Origin: Thozetella sp. PMI_491 | Lineage: Eukaryota; Ascomycota; Sordariomycetes; Chaetosphaeriales; Chaetosphaeriaceae | Direction of reading: 5' to 3' | Assembly: GCA_021432635.1 (NCBI GenBank) | Contig: MU270040.1 | Coordinates: 318,323-382,322, forward strand | Length of the DNA: 64,000 nucleotides | Part shown: positions 22,338-34,481 of the stretch, piece after piece | Layout: every line of letters begins with the position of its first letter | How positions within the stretch are numbered: position 1 is the stretch's first letter | Program-made: the position numbers and the translations under genes | Notes under the pieces: generated by a model | The model's input: the letters and a program-made list of their open reading frames with translations, nothing else | What the model was told of the DNA's origin: nothing | Database searches by the model: none

Positions 22338-23917
22338 CTACGTGCTTTTCGGACTGATCGCGAACCCGAGCCTCCTTAACCCGAAACACAGCTGTTTCGC
22401 TGTCACCGCGGACTGCGACTCAACTAGTTGGCGTGCCAAACGTGCCACCACCACACGCGCCGTGTATAAGTTGCAGATGCCTGGCCGCTCTGATAGGCTC
22501 GTCGAACTCACAGCGTCAGGATTTTGTAAACGGCTCAAGCTCTCGGCTAGATCATCCAGCTTGACGAGCACAGCGCAAATCACGCAATCCAGGAAGCTGA
22601 AAAGAAGCTCCGGGTACTCACGGTCGCTGAGATCCTCGTCGATCCCATGTCGTGTCTTGGGTCGGACATGAGGGTACACTTGATGCTCGTACCACATCTC
22701 AATTCTGTGGATAAGTTCTCTGACACGGGACGTGAGTCTACTGAGGCCGGCATCGCTCTCCAGCCCTGGTGTGCTCAGTAGTAAGCGGGCAGCCGACGTC
22801 AGTGCTGGAACGTCGACCAAAAAATCGCTGAGCTGTGTCCTAAGGCGGATCCCTAGAGATGGCGTATCGAGGGAGTAAAGGGGGTGCTGCGGAAGTGCGC
22901 GCCACTCTGGGTCTGACAGGAAGCATTGCCCCTCTGTCGCTAAATCTTGGGCTATCTAGCCAGTGGGAAAGCGCCAGGTCAGCCAAAAGAATCGTCGAGG
23001 AGGTGCGGAGTGGGAGAAAGAGCGTACAAACGGGGCTCTCTGAAGCTCAAGCATAGCCCTATCGAAGCCAGAGTGGAATCGCTCCGGGCCTGCATCTTGA
23101 ATTAAGCTGCGAGATCCAGTGAGCAAGGCGTTATATGTCCGAGTACCAGGGTCAAGCATTAGCTAATGTCGCAAAGAATCATCAGCACTCTTCCCTGAAA
23201 ATACCAAGAAAAATGACTGGGAAACTTCAAAGCGCACCTCGCAGGTCTGGACAATGAGGGAGGCGCAGAGTGTTTCCGACTGCGTCCGGAGTTCGGGATC
23301 AGCGACAGAAGCGCGTAGGGTGCTTAGGCAGACAATATATTTCTTTGTCGTTGCGGGCGAAATTTGCTTGCCGCCACGGACGTCGCTGTAGATGTCGCAC
23401 AGGCACAAGATGGCAGCATCGAGAGCAGCATTGCGACCGAGACGGCTGGGGATGAAAGGAAAGAAGGTGCACGCGGCCTGCGGCGAGAAGACGGACTGGC
23501 ACGTGGGATCCTGCAGAATGTGGGCAAACATGGCCATGGCTCTTCCGATAGTGGTTGGCGGGGGCTCCCGAATGATGGAGAAGACGTGGAGGTGTCGACT
23601 GACTAGAGGTTCTTGGGCTATTTGCGGGTCCCAAGTATCGAGATCGTCGGGGTCAGAGTGGAAGAGGTATTTTCTTTTCTGGAAATACCGAGATAGTTGA
23701 TGGTTCTCGTTGACAAACCGCCACGCTGAGGAATACCCCGGACACTTCCACCCGTTTGCGATGCACGCCGCACATTCCGGCTTCTCTTCTCCGCACTACC
23801 CAAGCCCGGTGGATCAGTCAAGGATACAGGAGAATGCCTGATACCTGTCAGCGAGCTTACCTTCTTCTTCCGTTGGCGACATACGGCACAGCCGGTGCTT
23901 CTGCGAGTCCCTACCAT
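22338..23917 (-). CDS. Zn(II)2Cys6 transcription factor
   Basis: Exons 23917-23861, 23795-23238, 23162-23028 and 22955-22338 give 455 aa. The first intron splits the zinc cluster: GCAVCRQRKKK on exon 1 and CGEEKPECAACIANGWKC on exon 2, together CX2CX6CX6CX2CX6C. A GYSSAWRFVNEN segment follows, as is common after the DNA-binding domain in this subfamily. The rest (about 110-455) is a helical regulatory region with ALDAAILCLCDIY, NALLTGSRSLIQDA and CFLSDPEWRAL, matching the fungal TF domain of the DUF3468 type. It is nuclear. Its targets are unknown; the adjacent FMN reductase gene is the nearest candidate. The third intron donor (GTACGC at 23027) is the least certain junction. Confidence 0.85.
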
Positions 23918-26131
23918 GATGTTATGGACTGCAGCGGGCTTGCCCGGCCAGTCGCGTGTTCATTTAATCCAGGTGACGATCGCGTGTAGAAAGAAAGGCG
24001 TCCCGCAAGACAGCAGCATCACGATGCATCGCTTCTATAATAGCTAGTTCGCCGGCCGCAGGCTCATTGGGACTTTCGCCCGATTGCAGGGGTGTAGAGA
24101 TGGTGGAGCGATGGGATGGGATGCGGAACAAAGACGAAGGACTTGCCAAAATTAGAGGGTGAGGTCGCTCTATCTTACTTACCTAAGCTGCCTTCAGCTT
24201 CCAGGACGCCTCGAAACTTCTTAGTGTCGAGTTAGTGTGGCGGGGTCGCTAAAAGGTGCCTGTAACCTCCGTGATCGATATACTTGCCGCCACTGCTCGT
24301 GACACGATGATTGGTTTCTGTCCCGAATGCGTGACGAACGGGAGCTATCCCGTATCCGTTGGAGAGACAAATGTGCTTTTCACATAGATGCATCTCTGCC
24401 GACACAAGAATCTAGACACCACTGCTATCCAAGCAGCCCGAAAGTTTGTAAGCTGGCCAGAGCCGCCGCCTCTGGCCGCCAGCACTGCAACTTTAGCATC
24501 ATTAGTTAAGACGACAGGCCATTTCAGGTTTAGCGCAGGCAGGAGGCTGAGCCCACCGAGCCCACCGAACCCGGGCTTCGAGCACTGCAACTTTAGCATT
24601 ATCAGATTAGACGTCAGGCCATTTCAGGTTTAGCGCCAGCCATCTGTAATGCTCTTGGGGCAGAAGTTGAGGCATAGTCTATGCGAGAAGCAACTATGCT
24701 TGGGTTGGTATGGCAGTCATAATGCCAGAGGACACCAAGACTCTATTCAAGTAGCTCCCCGTCGAGCTCGTCGCTTTCCACAATTAGCGCAGAATCGGCC
24801 GCGGGAATGGGACGGGCTGTTGGACGTCGCTTGCCAGACCCTCCCTGGCTGGTGTTCTCGGTCTAAGTTCTAAGACTGCAGACGTGGCTCAAAAAGCTTG
24901 TGAATATATTGCGAAGATAGCTCTCGGCCAAAAATTGCATATCATGCCTTCCTGGCCCCTTTCCCTGCTAGGTGCCATTGCCAAAGTGACAGGGAAGCAG
25001 ATGTTTCCGCGCCGCATGCTAGCTGAGACTAGGACGAATGACTTTCAAATCCGAGCCTGGCAATTTGTATCCCACACGCATCTAGCCAGACTTGTGCTCA
25101 TGGAATTACGGACAACGAGGCGGTTGTTCCTAGCAAGTACCGAGATGCAGGGAGAGTATAGGCGCAGGATGGACCGGAAGCTACTCTAGATTGCCGAGAT
25201 GACGATTGACTTAGGTCGAGTCCAGGCCACCAAAACACTCGCTCAACTACGTCAGATACGGCACGAGAGCGAAGCGCCCTGTAGTTCCTATTAGTGGCGG
25301 CCGCTAGTGGGCTAGGCTGTGGAGCCATGAATCCTCCTAAGAAACCCTCAGTTTGGTTTGGCCTGGGACTTTTTTTTTTTGTTGGGACACTCTGAAACTA
25401 GGCGCGGTGGCCAATGACCTGCCGCCTGCAAAGCCCGACGGGGAGTTTGGGCAGGAGATTGCACGGTTTCATACCGAGGCCTTGGCCGACCTATTCTTTC
25501 TTGGGGATACATCGGGTCCCGCTTGCGCAAAAAATAGCGAGCCAATGAGAGAGAAGCCTAACAGAGTGCGAGGACAGGGAATATCGCGTATGCACCCATA
25601 TCCAGCAAAGAGTCATTCTCGTCTAGGGAAGCAGTTTAAGATGCCCCTCCCGTAGCCATACCTCGGCTTGTCCGGGCCCCAACGGCTTTACTTCGCAGGC
25701 AATTCCGGCTTGCGAGACAACCCGAATTCCATCGTTCGATAATAAGCTCAACATTGTTCGTGTGCCCCGAGAGTGCTACGGGCTGGCGGCTCGGGGTCGG
25801 AGAACGCCTATAGGCGGAGATAAGCGAAGAAGAATAGCAGCTGATTTGTAGGGTCCTAGGGGTGTACGGATACCGTACATGGAGGACCCTTGGCAAGCAC
25901 TATATTGGTTAGCGTTGTACGGAGTTTTTGGCCACCCCCTAAAGCTTTTGGGCGAGCGAGCGGGCTTCCCTCCGAGAGCCGATGGAAGTGAAGTAGGTCT
26001 GTGCCCACCCTGTAGATGTAAGCAGCCCAGAGAGCCGTAACATAAAACCAGGGCAGCTATCCCGCCGCGCACGTCAAGTCATTTCATGGTCAACAACCTC
26101 GCTCGCTAAGACAGCCGTGACGCAACGGAAA
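23918..26131. other. 2.2-kb region without a recognisable gene
   Basis: It contains the Zn2Cys6 gene promoter, a pair of ~57-nt direct repeats (24481-24640) and the promoter of the FAD monooxygenase. An open segment at 24884-25189 (DVAQKACEYIAKIALGQK...) has coding-like composition and faintly recalls a short-chain dehydrogenase tail, but I cannot extend it upstream; it may be a relic. A T10 run lies at 25370-25380. Confidence 0.4.
24481..24640. repeat. two direct ~57-nt repeats offset by exactly 100 bp
   Basis: Copies at 24481-24537 and 24581-24637 share AGCACTGCAACTTTAGCAT at the start and GGCCATTTCAGGTTTAGCGC near the end, with about six differences in between. Function unknown; it looks like an old local duplication. 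Confidence 0.8.
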
Positions 26132-28811
26132 ATGGCAGGCAACAACGTCAAGATCGTCATCGTAGGCGGCAGCGTCACTGGCTTGACGCTCGCCAACGTC
26201 CTCGAGCGCCTCGACATCGACTATGTGCTCCTCGAGGCCTACGAGAAGCTGGCACCCCAGCTCGGCGCCAGCCTTGCCCTGTTCCCCAACGGCCTCCGTG
26301 TCATGGACCAGCTCGGGTGCTATGAAGCTTTCATGAAGGACATCGCACCCGTCGACAGGGTCAACGTCCGGCTCGAGGGCGAGCCGCTGCTGTCCTACGA
26401 TGGTTTCGGGTCCCAGTTTCTCAAGCGGTAAGCAAGCAGTCCAAGCCTTGAAGGCAGTGACTTGATGCAGCCCTAAAACTGGATGCTGACGGCCAAATTG
26501 AAGACACGGCCATAGAATGGCATTCAACGAGAGAAAGACGCTGTTGGATATTCTCTACGCCAACCTGAAGGACAAGAGCAAGATCTTGACCAAGAAGCGA
26601 GCCGTCAAGGTCGAGCCGCTCACGCCCGGCGTCCGCGTCCACACGCAGGACGGCGACAGCTTCACTGGAGACTTGCTCATTGGCGCTGATGGTGTCCACT
26701 CGACCATCCGCAAGGAGATGTGGCGCCTCGGCCACGAGCTGAGTCCTGGCTACTTTCCCAAAGATGACGAGCTGAAGGGTGAGCTCGCCCAATCACCACG
26801 CTTCCTCCCCGGCTGTCAGTAATTTACTAACCCCGCTACAGACAAGCCCATCCAGTATCGGGCAGTGTTTACCATCTGCAAGCCCAATCCCCGCTATCCG
26901 TCGGGCCATGTTCACACAAGTTTGCATAAGGGTCACTCGTACCTTTCCTCCAACGGCCCCAATGATCGTATTTACTTGTTCATCTTTGAGAAGCTTGAGA
27001 AGGACGTAACCTTTGGAACCGCTCCCCGCTACACCAAGGAGGACGAGGAGAAGTTTGTAAGCAAGTATCGTCACGAGGTACTCTACAACGACGTGACCGT
27101 CGGCGAACTTTGGGATGGCCGTACGAACTCGGGCATGCTCCCGCTAGAGGAGTTCGTCTGCGACCGCTGGTATTTTGGCCGCACTCTCATCCTTGGGGAT
27201 GCTGCGCACAAGGCAAGTCCCGGCACAATGCCCCCGATCCAGTAAGCGAAGGAAGCTCCCAAGCTAACTCGAGTTTGTCCTCTAGCTAAACCCACTTACC
27301 GGCCAAGGAGGCAACAACGCGATTGAGGATGTCGCCGCCTTCGTCAATGCCCTCACCAGCAAGCTGGACACTGTCTCGGGCTCGCTCTCCGAGGCCGATG
27401 TCACCGCCATCTTCGCCGCGACTGAGGACGCTCGCAAAGAACGAGCTACCCTCGCGGTCGATGCTGCACATAGCGCACAGAAAGGCACTGCTCTGGAGCG
27501 CCCAGGCACCGCTAAAGTGGTGCGTCTGATGGCACCGTACCTACCCCGTGACGTTCGCGGCGAGGGCTGGACCAAACTTTTCGTCAACACGGAAAAGGTC
27601 AACAAGCTGCCGGAGCCCAACACGCGCCATTTCGTGCCTTTCAAGGACGAGCTGCCGGCCGCGCCGCTCAAGAAGTCGACCCTTCCAAGGCTGGCTGCCG
27701 CGGCGGCCTTTGCAGGGCTCTACTACCTGGGATTGAATGCCCTGCGGCTCCCGGTCTTCCCTGCCACCTTCTCATTCCTCGGGGAGCCGTTCAAGACCGT
27801 ATATACCGGCAGGGCTGGGCTGGACAGGTTACTCACTATACTTGTCAAGTTCTTCTCTGGTGCCGTAGCCAGCACAGATCCAGGAGCGAGGTTGCAGGCG
27901 CTGTATCTCCTCTCCATGCTGACCCCGACGATTGCGATCTGGACGATTGAGAGCCGGCGCCGCGGCAACACGCAAAACTTCCTCGGCTATCTCCTTACCT
28001 GGTACGTACCCCGATGCCCGACCTTGCATATTTGAACGAGACTAATCGAAGGGATAGGCCCAACGTATTCACCACGCTTGGCCAGCTCAAGGGAATAGCG
28101 CAAATCGGCCCTCTCTACGGCCTTTTGAGCCTCTTCGCCACCAACAACGTCTTCTTCCAGCGCACATCTGGCCGGCCGGTTGACGCGGCTAGCGCCAAGG
28201 CTGTTCTCCCCGCCCTCGCCGTTGGCTACATCGTCCCCTCGATTCTCATGATGACGCCCTACAAGAACGTTTCTGTATGGCAATCCTGCATTGCCGCATG
28301 GCAGGTCGCCCCCCTTCTCGTCAGCCCCCTGACCTCGCTCTTCGCCTCTGCCATCCGCTGGTTCGAGGGCCCGAAGAAGCCGGATCCGAAGGAGCTGGAC
28401 CAGCTGAGCAACGACGATGTTCCGCACCTGCTATCGACCTATTCGTTTACCCTTTGGTCGACGGCGACCGTCCATCTGGCCACGCTGGCCTACATTGCCG
28501 TCTCGCCGGGCATGTCCTTCAGCAGCGTGTTTTTCAACCTGCAAAGCCCCTTCGGGCCGCTCAAGGGCGACGCGGTGGAGGGCATCTCTAGCTTCTTCAA
28601 GTACGACCTGATCGGCTATGTGGGCTATATGCTGGTGTCGTCGCTGTATAGCGTGTACGAGATGCGGAGACTGGGATACGTCACCACCGCCGAGGCCGGG
28701 CGGGCGGCCCTTGCGGTTGTGGGCTCGGTACCCCTGCTTGGTCCTGGTGCTATGATGGCCGGCACCTGGGCTTGGAAGGAGAGGGCTATTTCGACCTTGT
28801 CTAAGTGGTGA
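26132..28811 (+). CDS. FAD-dependent monooxygenase fused to a C-terminal multi-pass membrane domain (803 aa)
   Basis: Exons 26132-26427, 26504-26778, 26842-27212, 27286-28001 and 28058-28811. Residues 1 to about 430 form a group A flavin monooxygenase: Rossmann motif VIVGGSVTGL, the ADGVHSTIR (DG) motif and LILGDAAHKLNPLTGQGGNNAIED (GD motif), closest in style to PaxM-type epoxidases of fungal terpenoid pathways. Intron 27213-27285 cuts the GD motif and begins GCAAGT (GC-AG). Residues about 480-803 contain seven to eight hydrophobic helices (FAGLYYLGLNALRLP, YLLSMLTPTIAIW, IGPLYGLLSLFA, AVGYIVPSILMM and others). The plausible role is epoxidation or hydroxylation of a lipid-like substrate at the ER membrane. 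No prenyltransferase or PKS gene is in the window, so a biosynthetic cluster is not supported here. Confidence 0.85.
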
Positions 28812-30181
28812 TGGGAGGCAGAGACACACCTCTCAACCGCTCACATCCGTTGACAGTCGCCTTTTGGGCACTGTCTTGCGCCATGTAATATGTATTCATA
28901 GATTTCTATAGAGAACTCCTGAGAATATCATGCGATATTGGCATTGCTACTAATGTAAACCTTGCTTTCAACCCAAATGGGGTGGCCTTCGACGGTCAGC
29001 AAGCGCTTAACTAACCTAAACTGACGCCATACTGTAGCATCATCAGTAATAGTTCGTATAGATGTCCCAGGACAGGTCAAACCCGAAGTCCTTCCATTAC
29101 TATACTGCATCTATGCCCCAATTTGATCTGTGGACAATTGTATAGAACCTTAATCTGACCCAAGGGTGCATAGCACCGATTACTGTGTTATGTACCACTG
29201 CGGGGCGCCTGAGGACAACTACTGGCGCCACCAGTATTACCCCATATTACGTAGTAGAGTTTTCAATCCACCCCCTGTATGTTCGTTAGCTTGGCACAAG
29301 ACAGAAACCAGCCAGTTATGAGGGCTTGAAAGCCAGTAAACGTTGCTGTACGCTCACTGTCGGTCCATTTAGCTCTCTGGTGATCCGTTTGGCTCTCTGC
29401 AGGCCCTGTAAAGTCTCTGCATCTAAGACAATTGCTTTTCTTGTATCTAAAATTGAGGACAGTGCCTTTTACTTCTCACACTAACAGATAGGCAGAGGTT
29501 TATTGTATGCCGCATGCAATCACACGTATTATGTCTGAAAAAAGTCGTCAGTGTCTTTTAACCAACCAGCTAGCTCCTTGTCCTCCCTTGAAGTTGCTGT
29601 ATCTCAGTCCAGCAAAGTTATTGCTCAAATCATTCCATAGCATCTGCCTGAAAAGGTTATACCATTTAATGGACAGATATAGCGCGACCGGGTTCAACGC
29701 TTCAACATGAGCCTAGCCTCGATGAGCTGAATTTGGCATATCACCTGTTCTGCAATCTTATGGCTTGGCAGGCCGGGACGGCAGGGCCTTTCATCACAGC
29801 CAATAACCACCCGAGCCCGACTGCGACGAAGTGCGACTTGCGGCACGACGGCACCCTAACTGCGACAAAGTGCGACATGTAGCATTGATTATGTATCTCT
29901 TACAGCCAATGAAATTGCGGCATATTAAAAATGCGACAAAGTGCGAAATGCGACGAAGTGGCAGGGAAACAGCTTCCTTCCACAGTCGACGCGACCGCCT
30001 TCAAGGTAGAGTGCGACGAAGTGCGACGCTATTGAATGACTTATAACGTTCTCGACACATCTATCCTCATTCATTCTCCTAATTTTCGCCTTCGTTTACT
30101 AAGAACACAAAGATCGCTCGTCCAACGTATCAACTTTCTACCAGTATACCCCTTACCCTCACACCTGAATTCGAAGGCACC
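28812..30181. other. 1.4-kb intergenic region, AT-rich centre
   Basis: The 3' flank of the FAD monooxygenase and the promoter of the Zn2Cys6-ankyrin gene, including the short-motif array listed separately. Short ORFs here are not convincing. Confidence 0.45.
29822..30027. promoter_or_regulatory. array of TGCGACRAAGTGCGAM motifs upstream of the Zn2Cys6-ankyrin gene
   Basis: Near-identical 16-nt motifs begin at about 29822, 29861, 29932 and 30012, with a half copy at about 29949. Each is a direct repeat of TGCGA spaced by AC(G/A)AAG. The last copy ends about 155 nt before the ATG at 30182. The spacing is irregular, unlike a minisatellite, so a multi-site protein-binding region is a reasonable inference. 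Confidence 0.55.
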
Positions 30182-32255
30182 ATGATGCAGCCTGGACATG
30201 ATATCGGAGCCCCCATCTGGGCACAGGAGTTTCCAAGCAGCTGCCAAGGGTTTCCCGATGAAAGGATTCCACAGAGATTTCCCAGGAGAAAGCTCAACAT
30301 GGAGAAGTGCCACCAGTGTCGCAAAGATAAGAAGAAGGTTTGCGGTGACCTAGTCTTCGCTGCAGCGCACTTTATTCAGGGTGTCTGACATGTCTTTAGT
30401 GCCTACCACAGGAAAGAGGACCGCTGCAGAAATGTAACCGCTGTGATGAGATGGGGTTTCCATGTTCTCCAAACACCAGGAAGCGAAGACGAGCAGCTTC
30501 TTCTATCGCTGACCTGCCGCAAACTGTATTACGATCGAGTTCGGCAGTGACGGCTAGTCAACCCGCACAAAGCCCAACCTGGACACATGATCAGCTGTAG
30601 GTCATTATCTTTTGGATGTCTGCTACTAAGCACTCAGCGCTAAACATTCTAACAGGGTTGATGCGATTCACATTGCTAAAATCCTAGAGGCCAGAGTTCA
30701 CAAGATTGACCAATTTTCTAAGGTTGCAACTGAACTCTTTGCCGATTGGGAGCGGTTTGAATGCGATGATTTTTTCGAAATCAGAGGCGATGCTCAAGAC
30801 TGTCTCCGGCGATTGACAATGCAGCTATCAAAACTCATCGATAGCCGACTCAAGCAGCTGCAAGCCACTCCGGGAACTGACGGCTTTGAAGTTACTGCTT
30901 TGAAGCATGCCAAACGTCAACTTTTCCTACCAAGTGTTTTTGGGATTCCATCCAGCTGCATCGATGGCACACTCATCTCGAAATATGTCGAGGAGTTATA
31001 CTCTTCAGATGATTTATTTGCGGCATATGCGGCCCTGCAGAGCTTCCCGGAGGTTGATTGGCCGTTCTCGCCTGTCAACTACTTTGAGGCACACAGTAGA
31101 ATTTTCGCCGGCCTGTTATCAAGGGTCGCTGACCTGTTAAACGGAATACGCTTGGATATTCCACAGGAAGTGCTAGAATGCCCCGTCATCTTTAAACCGG
31201 GAATTTGGCATACTTTAACTCATAAGCATACACCGCAAAGTCCCTCTTCTTGCGACAACGACGACCCCCAGGCTCTACCCTCACCCTTTGTGCATCAAGA
31301 CTGCACGGGATCCACGATACTCCATAATTTTGCCGAGCAAGAGTTTTGCAGGCGCATCTTCCCTTCTCTAACTGAAATGTTACAGCAAATTGACATCGAC
31401 CAGTCGGACTTCCTGGGGCGCACAGCTCTCTGTGTTGCAGCGGAGAACCAAGCTATCATCATGCAGCGCCATTTGATCGCGGGAGACGCAGATCTTGATT
31501 TAGCGACGGTCCTTGGCCACACGCCTCTACACTATGCGGTAGCACAGGGGCATCTTGAGTCAGCCACGTTGCTCCTCGGGGCAGATGCAGATGTTAATTG
31601 CACGGATCTTGCTGGAAGAACCCCTTTGTTCTACGCCGCAAGACTGGGACATGAAGCCATGGTCCAACTCTTGTTGGATTGGCACACCACCGTTATCACC
31701 GTCAACTATAGGAGTTCCATATGCCCTCTTTGGAGTGCTTTGGAACACGGGCACGAAGCTGTGGCGCTGGCAATCATGCGCAACAGCGACTGGAAGGAAC
31801 CACTTCTGCAACAGCACGCTACAGATGTAACTATGACACCGCTGCACCTTGCCGTTAATTGCGGTAGCTTGAAATTGGCTACCTTGATTCTCAGGGAAAT
31901 TAAGGATGCAGTAAATGCAGTGAGCCCGGCATATCTCGGAACGCCTCTTTCTTTGGCAGTGCAAAGAGGAAATCTCGAAATGGTACAGCTCATTCTTTCC
32001 CATCCTGATGTGAATGCTGGCGTCGCCGGTCAGGATAGTCTGACTCCTCTTCATCACGCCGCCATCAAGGGAAACCTGGAAATTGTTATTGCGCTTGCGA
32101 AACGACGGGATTGCTTGCTGTGGAAGCATGTTGGAAATTCTCATCGGTTCTTGCTCGAAATGGGGATGACAGCCTTTGACTTGGCTGAGAGAAACCAGCA
32201 TCCAATCGTTGCTGAGAGGCTCAAAAGGTTCATGGCCATTGATGATACGCTCTAG
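30182..32255 (+). CDS. Zn(II)2Cys6 DNA-binding domain fused to ankyrin repeats (650 aa)
   Basis: Exons 30182-30337, 30400-30596 and 30656-32255. The zinc cluster spans intron 1: KCHQCRKDKKK then CLPQERGPLQKCNRCDEMGFPC, i.e. CX2CX6CX10CX2CX6C, followed by a basic tail (NTRKRRR). Residues about 120-360 are helical, with no recognised domain (HIAKILEARVHKIDQF..., DCLRRLTMQLSKLIDSRLKQL). From about 365 to 620 there are six to seven ankyrin repeats: GRTALCVAAENQ, GHTPLHYAVAQGHLESATLLL, GRTPLFYAARLGHEAMVQLLL, MTPLHLAVNCGSLKLATLIL, GTPLSLAVQRGNLEMVQLIL and LTPLHHAAIKGNLEIVIAL. It is probably nuclear. The ankyrin part replaces the usual fungal TF regulatory domain. The first intron splits the cluster after KKK, as in the Zn2Cys6 gene at 22338-23917. 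Confidence 0.85.
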
Positions 32256-34481
32256 CAGGGCCAATGAATTGTCGCTCTCTTCGGTATACCACATCGTCAA
32301 TATTAAATGGACCGTAGTCTTACAAAGACTTGAGAATCCTAGATTGCCCTTTAAGTGCATGGTAACAGCCTTGAATCGCATATTTACTAGCTATCAAATT
32401 AACAGCCATTTTTAATATATCTGATAGCATATGACCGAAATATCATGTCAGTTAGAGGAAGAATTAGGTCAGAGAAGATATAAGAAAATTTGTGTGTTAC
32501 TTAAGGTTGTCGTGCTATGCACTTCAGCGGAGTATCGCTACATACAGCGGGCCTATCTTAGCCCCAGGGAGGTGAAGATACCTCCGTCGCCACATCCTGG
32601 GAGATAAATGTACCAAGTAGCCTGATCCACTAGTCTTATAGCTGTTGATGCGTTAAAGGTGCGCTTCCTTGTTCACGTCGCATGGTGTTAGCCGGGAGCT
32701 GTAGCAGCTCGCAGCAGCCATTGTCATTCGAATCGCCTTCCTGGTGGGGTTTCCTGCACAGAAAATAGCTCGGGTGGTTCTTATGTAGCATGCTAACCAG
32801 ATTGCGGACTGTGCAGCACCACTAACTAGCTGTTTACATCTTCCGCCGCACTTCAGAATACCACTCGATAATTAGCCTTGGATGGGTGCCGGATGCTTGG
32901 TGCAAGGCATACCTGCATGGCAGTTCCAGCTCTTACCCAGCCTCGCAGTGGATGCCACGCGTCTTCCACTGAGCAATTTTATGGTCGGTTTTTCTGTCAG
33001 ATTTTACATCTTGGGTAGGCACGTTGGCTCGTTTGGGCCGTTCTTTGAACGTATGTGGCCGCAGATGGGATTTGGGAGGAACCCATCATCGCTCATGACC
33101 GGCGCCAAGACCCACCGTCTTACGCGGCGGCGCACCGACGAAGGCATGCGCCGTAGCTTTAGGGTAAACAGAGGTGGCGGGGAGAGGCGTCACTAACCTA
33201 TTCCCTATGAACCACTCCCAAGGCTTTCGGTGCGCTGGCGAGAGAGACTCGGTCCGACTGCACCCCTCCCTGGTATTTGCCCGAGCCCTGGGGCGAGCTG
33301 GCTGACTGCTGACCTCTCACGCCTCTCTGGGGCACCCGGGGGTTTGTCGGGGTCCCCGCATGTATTGTTCTGGCGCTAAGCCTAAGCCGTGGGCCTCCCT
33401 CCTCTAGCCGAACCCGCGAGTTGCCGTGGGATTCAGGTTTGGGAGCCGCAAATCTACGCCACTGACATCGGTTTAACCTTTGCGGCGACTGGGGGAGGGA
33501 TACTACAGTATAGGAAGCCCAAAGCAGGGTAGCGACCTCGCCTTTGAAAAATCTGTAACTAGCAGGATCGCGACTCGACAAATAATGGTAACCAATTCGG
33601 CCCACCGAGCAGCGCTAACGGGGGCCTCTAGCCAGTATGGCACGACGGGAACGTCGCTAGAATACGACAAACCTGGTAGAGCGGAGGCAATCCTGGTCAC
33701 CGCCGCCCCGGACTGGGCATCTTTGCGTACTTGTGCTCACGCCTAAGCGATCATCGCGCCAGGGTCCCGCACGCACGCAAGCACGCACACGAACACCGAC
33801 ATAGTGCCTTTCACTAGTTACCCCAGCTACTATTTCAGCACTATGTGTGCGTGAGCGATTTCCACGGCTACGACCACAAGGGAAACCTTACCCTTCCTTA
33901 TCAAGGCTCGGTATGCCCGGCGAAGCCGAACCACATAATGCATTCACCCACTTCCCGCCTAGTCCACCGTGCCATGTCTGAGAGATCCTTCGGAGCCGGT
34001 CATGCGACACCACTGCAACTGGAAAACCTACCGGTTTTCTTTCCTATCCAATCCGAGCATAGGCAAATGCCGATCAGGTTGCACCGGTGCTACGCTCATG
34101 TCCCCACCCCCTCCATTCTCCTACCACCTAGTATCGCCTTGTCCTACCTATACCAGTAACTTCGTGCGGTAAGTCAACATGCACGGCCAGGGTCCTTTTG
34201 TACTCTTTTGCAGCGAATTTGGGGAAGTGCGCGAGTATCTCTCCCGGCCGACGCCCGACCCGGCCGGGAGCGGGGGGCCTGGAGTTGTACTTTCGTTTAT
34301 AACCTAACTACAGAACTATCTCGCTGCCACCCATGTACAGCAGCTTAAGCGAGACCTAAATACTATATTATGAAGAGATCCGTCTGCAGTCTGTGCTGCC
34401 TGGTCTCATCATCTCCTCGTGCCTTCAAGGTCTGACCTGTCTACTTGACTTTGCAATCACCAGCCTGCGCTACCCAGCAAC
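32256..34481. other. 2.2-kb region without a recognisable gene
   Basis: It carries the promoter of the MFS transporter at its right end and an ACGC-type microsatellite near 33768-33791. ORFs of 100-135 codons on both strands show no domain or convincing coding pattern. Confidence 0.4.
33768..33791. repeat. (ACGC)n-type microsatellite, interrupted
   Basis: CGCACGCACGCAAGCACGCA, an interrupted tetranucleotide run in intergenic DNA. Confidence 0.8.

Noticed and set aside
24884-25189. Possible short-chain dehydrogenase tail
   Set aside because: The resemblance is faint, and no Rossmann motif or catalytic YxxxK is found upstream.
26126-28811. Terpenoid biosynthetic gene cluster around the FAD monooxygenase
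   Set aside because: No prenyltransferase, PKS, NRPS, terpene synthase or P450 gene is present in the 64 kb.
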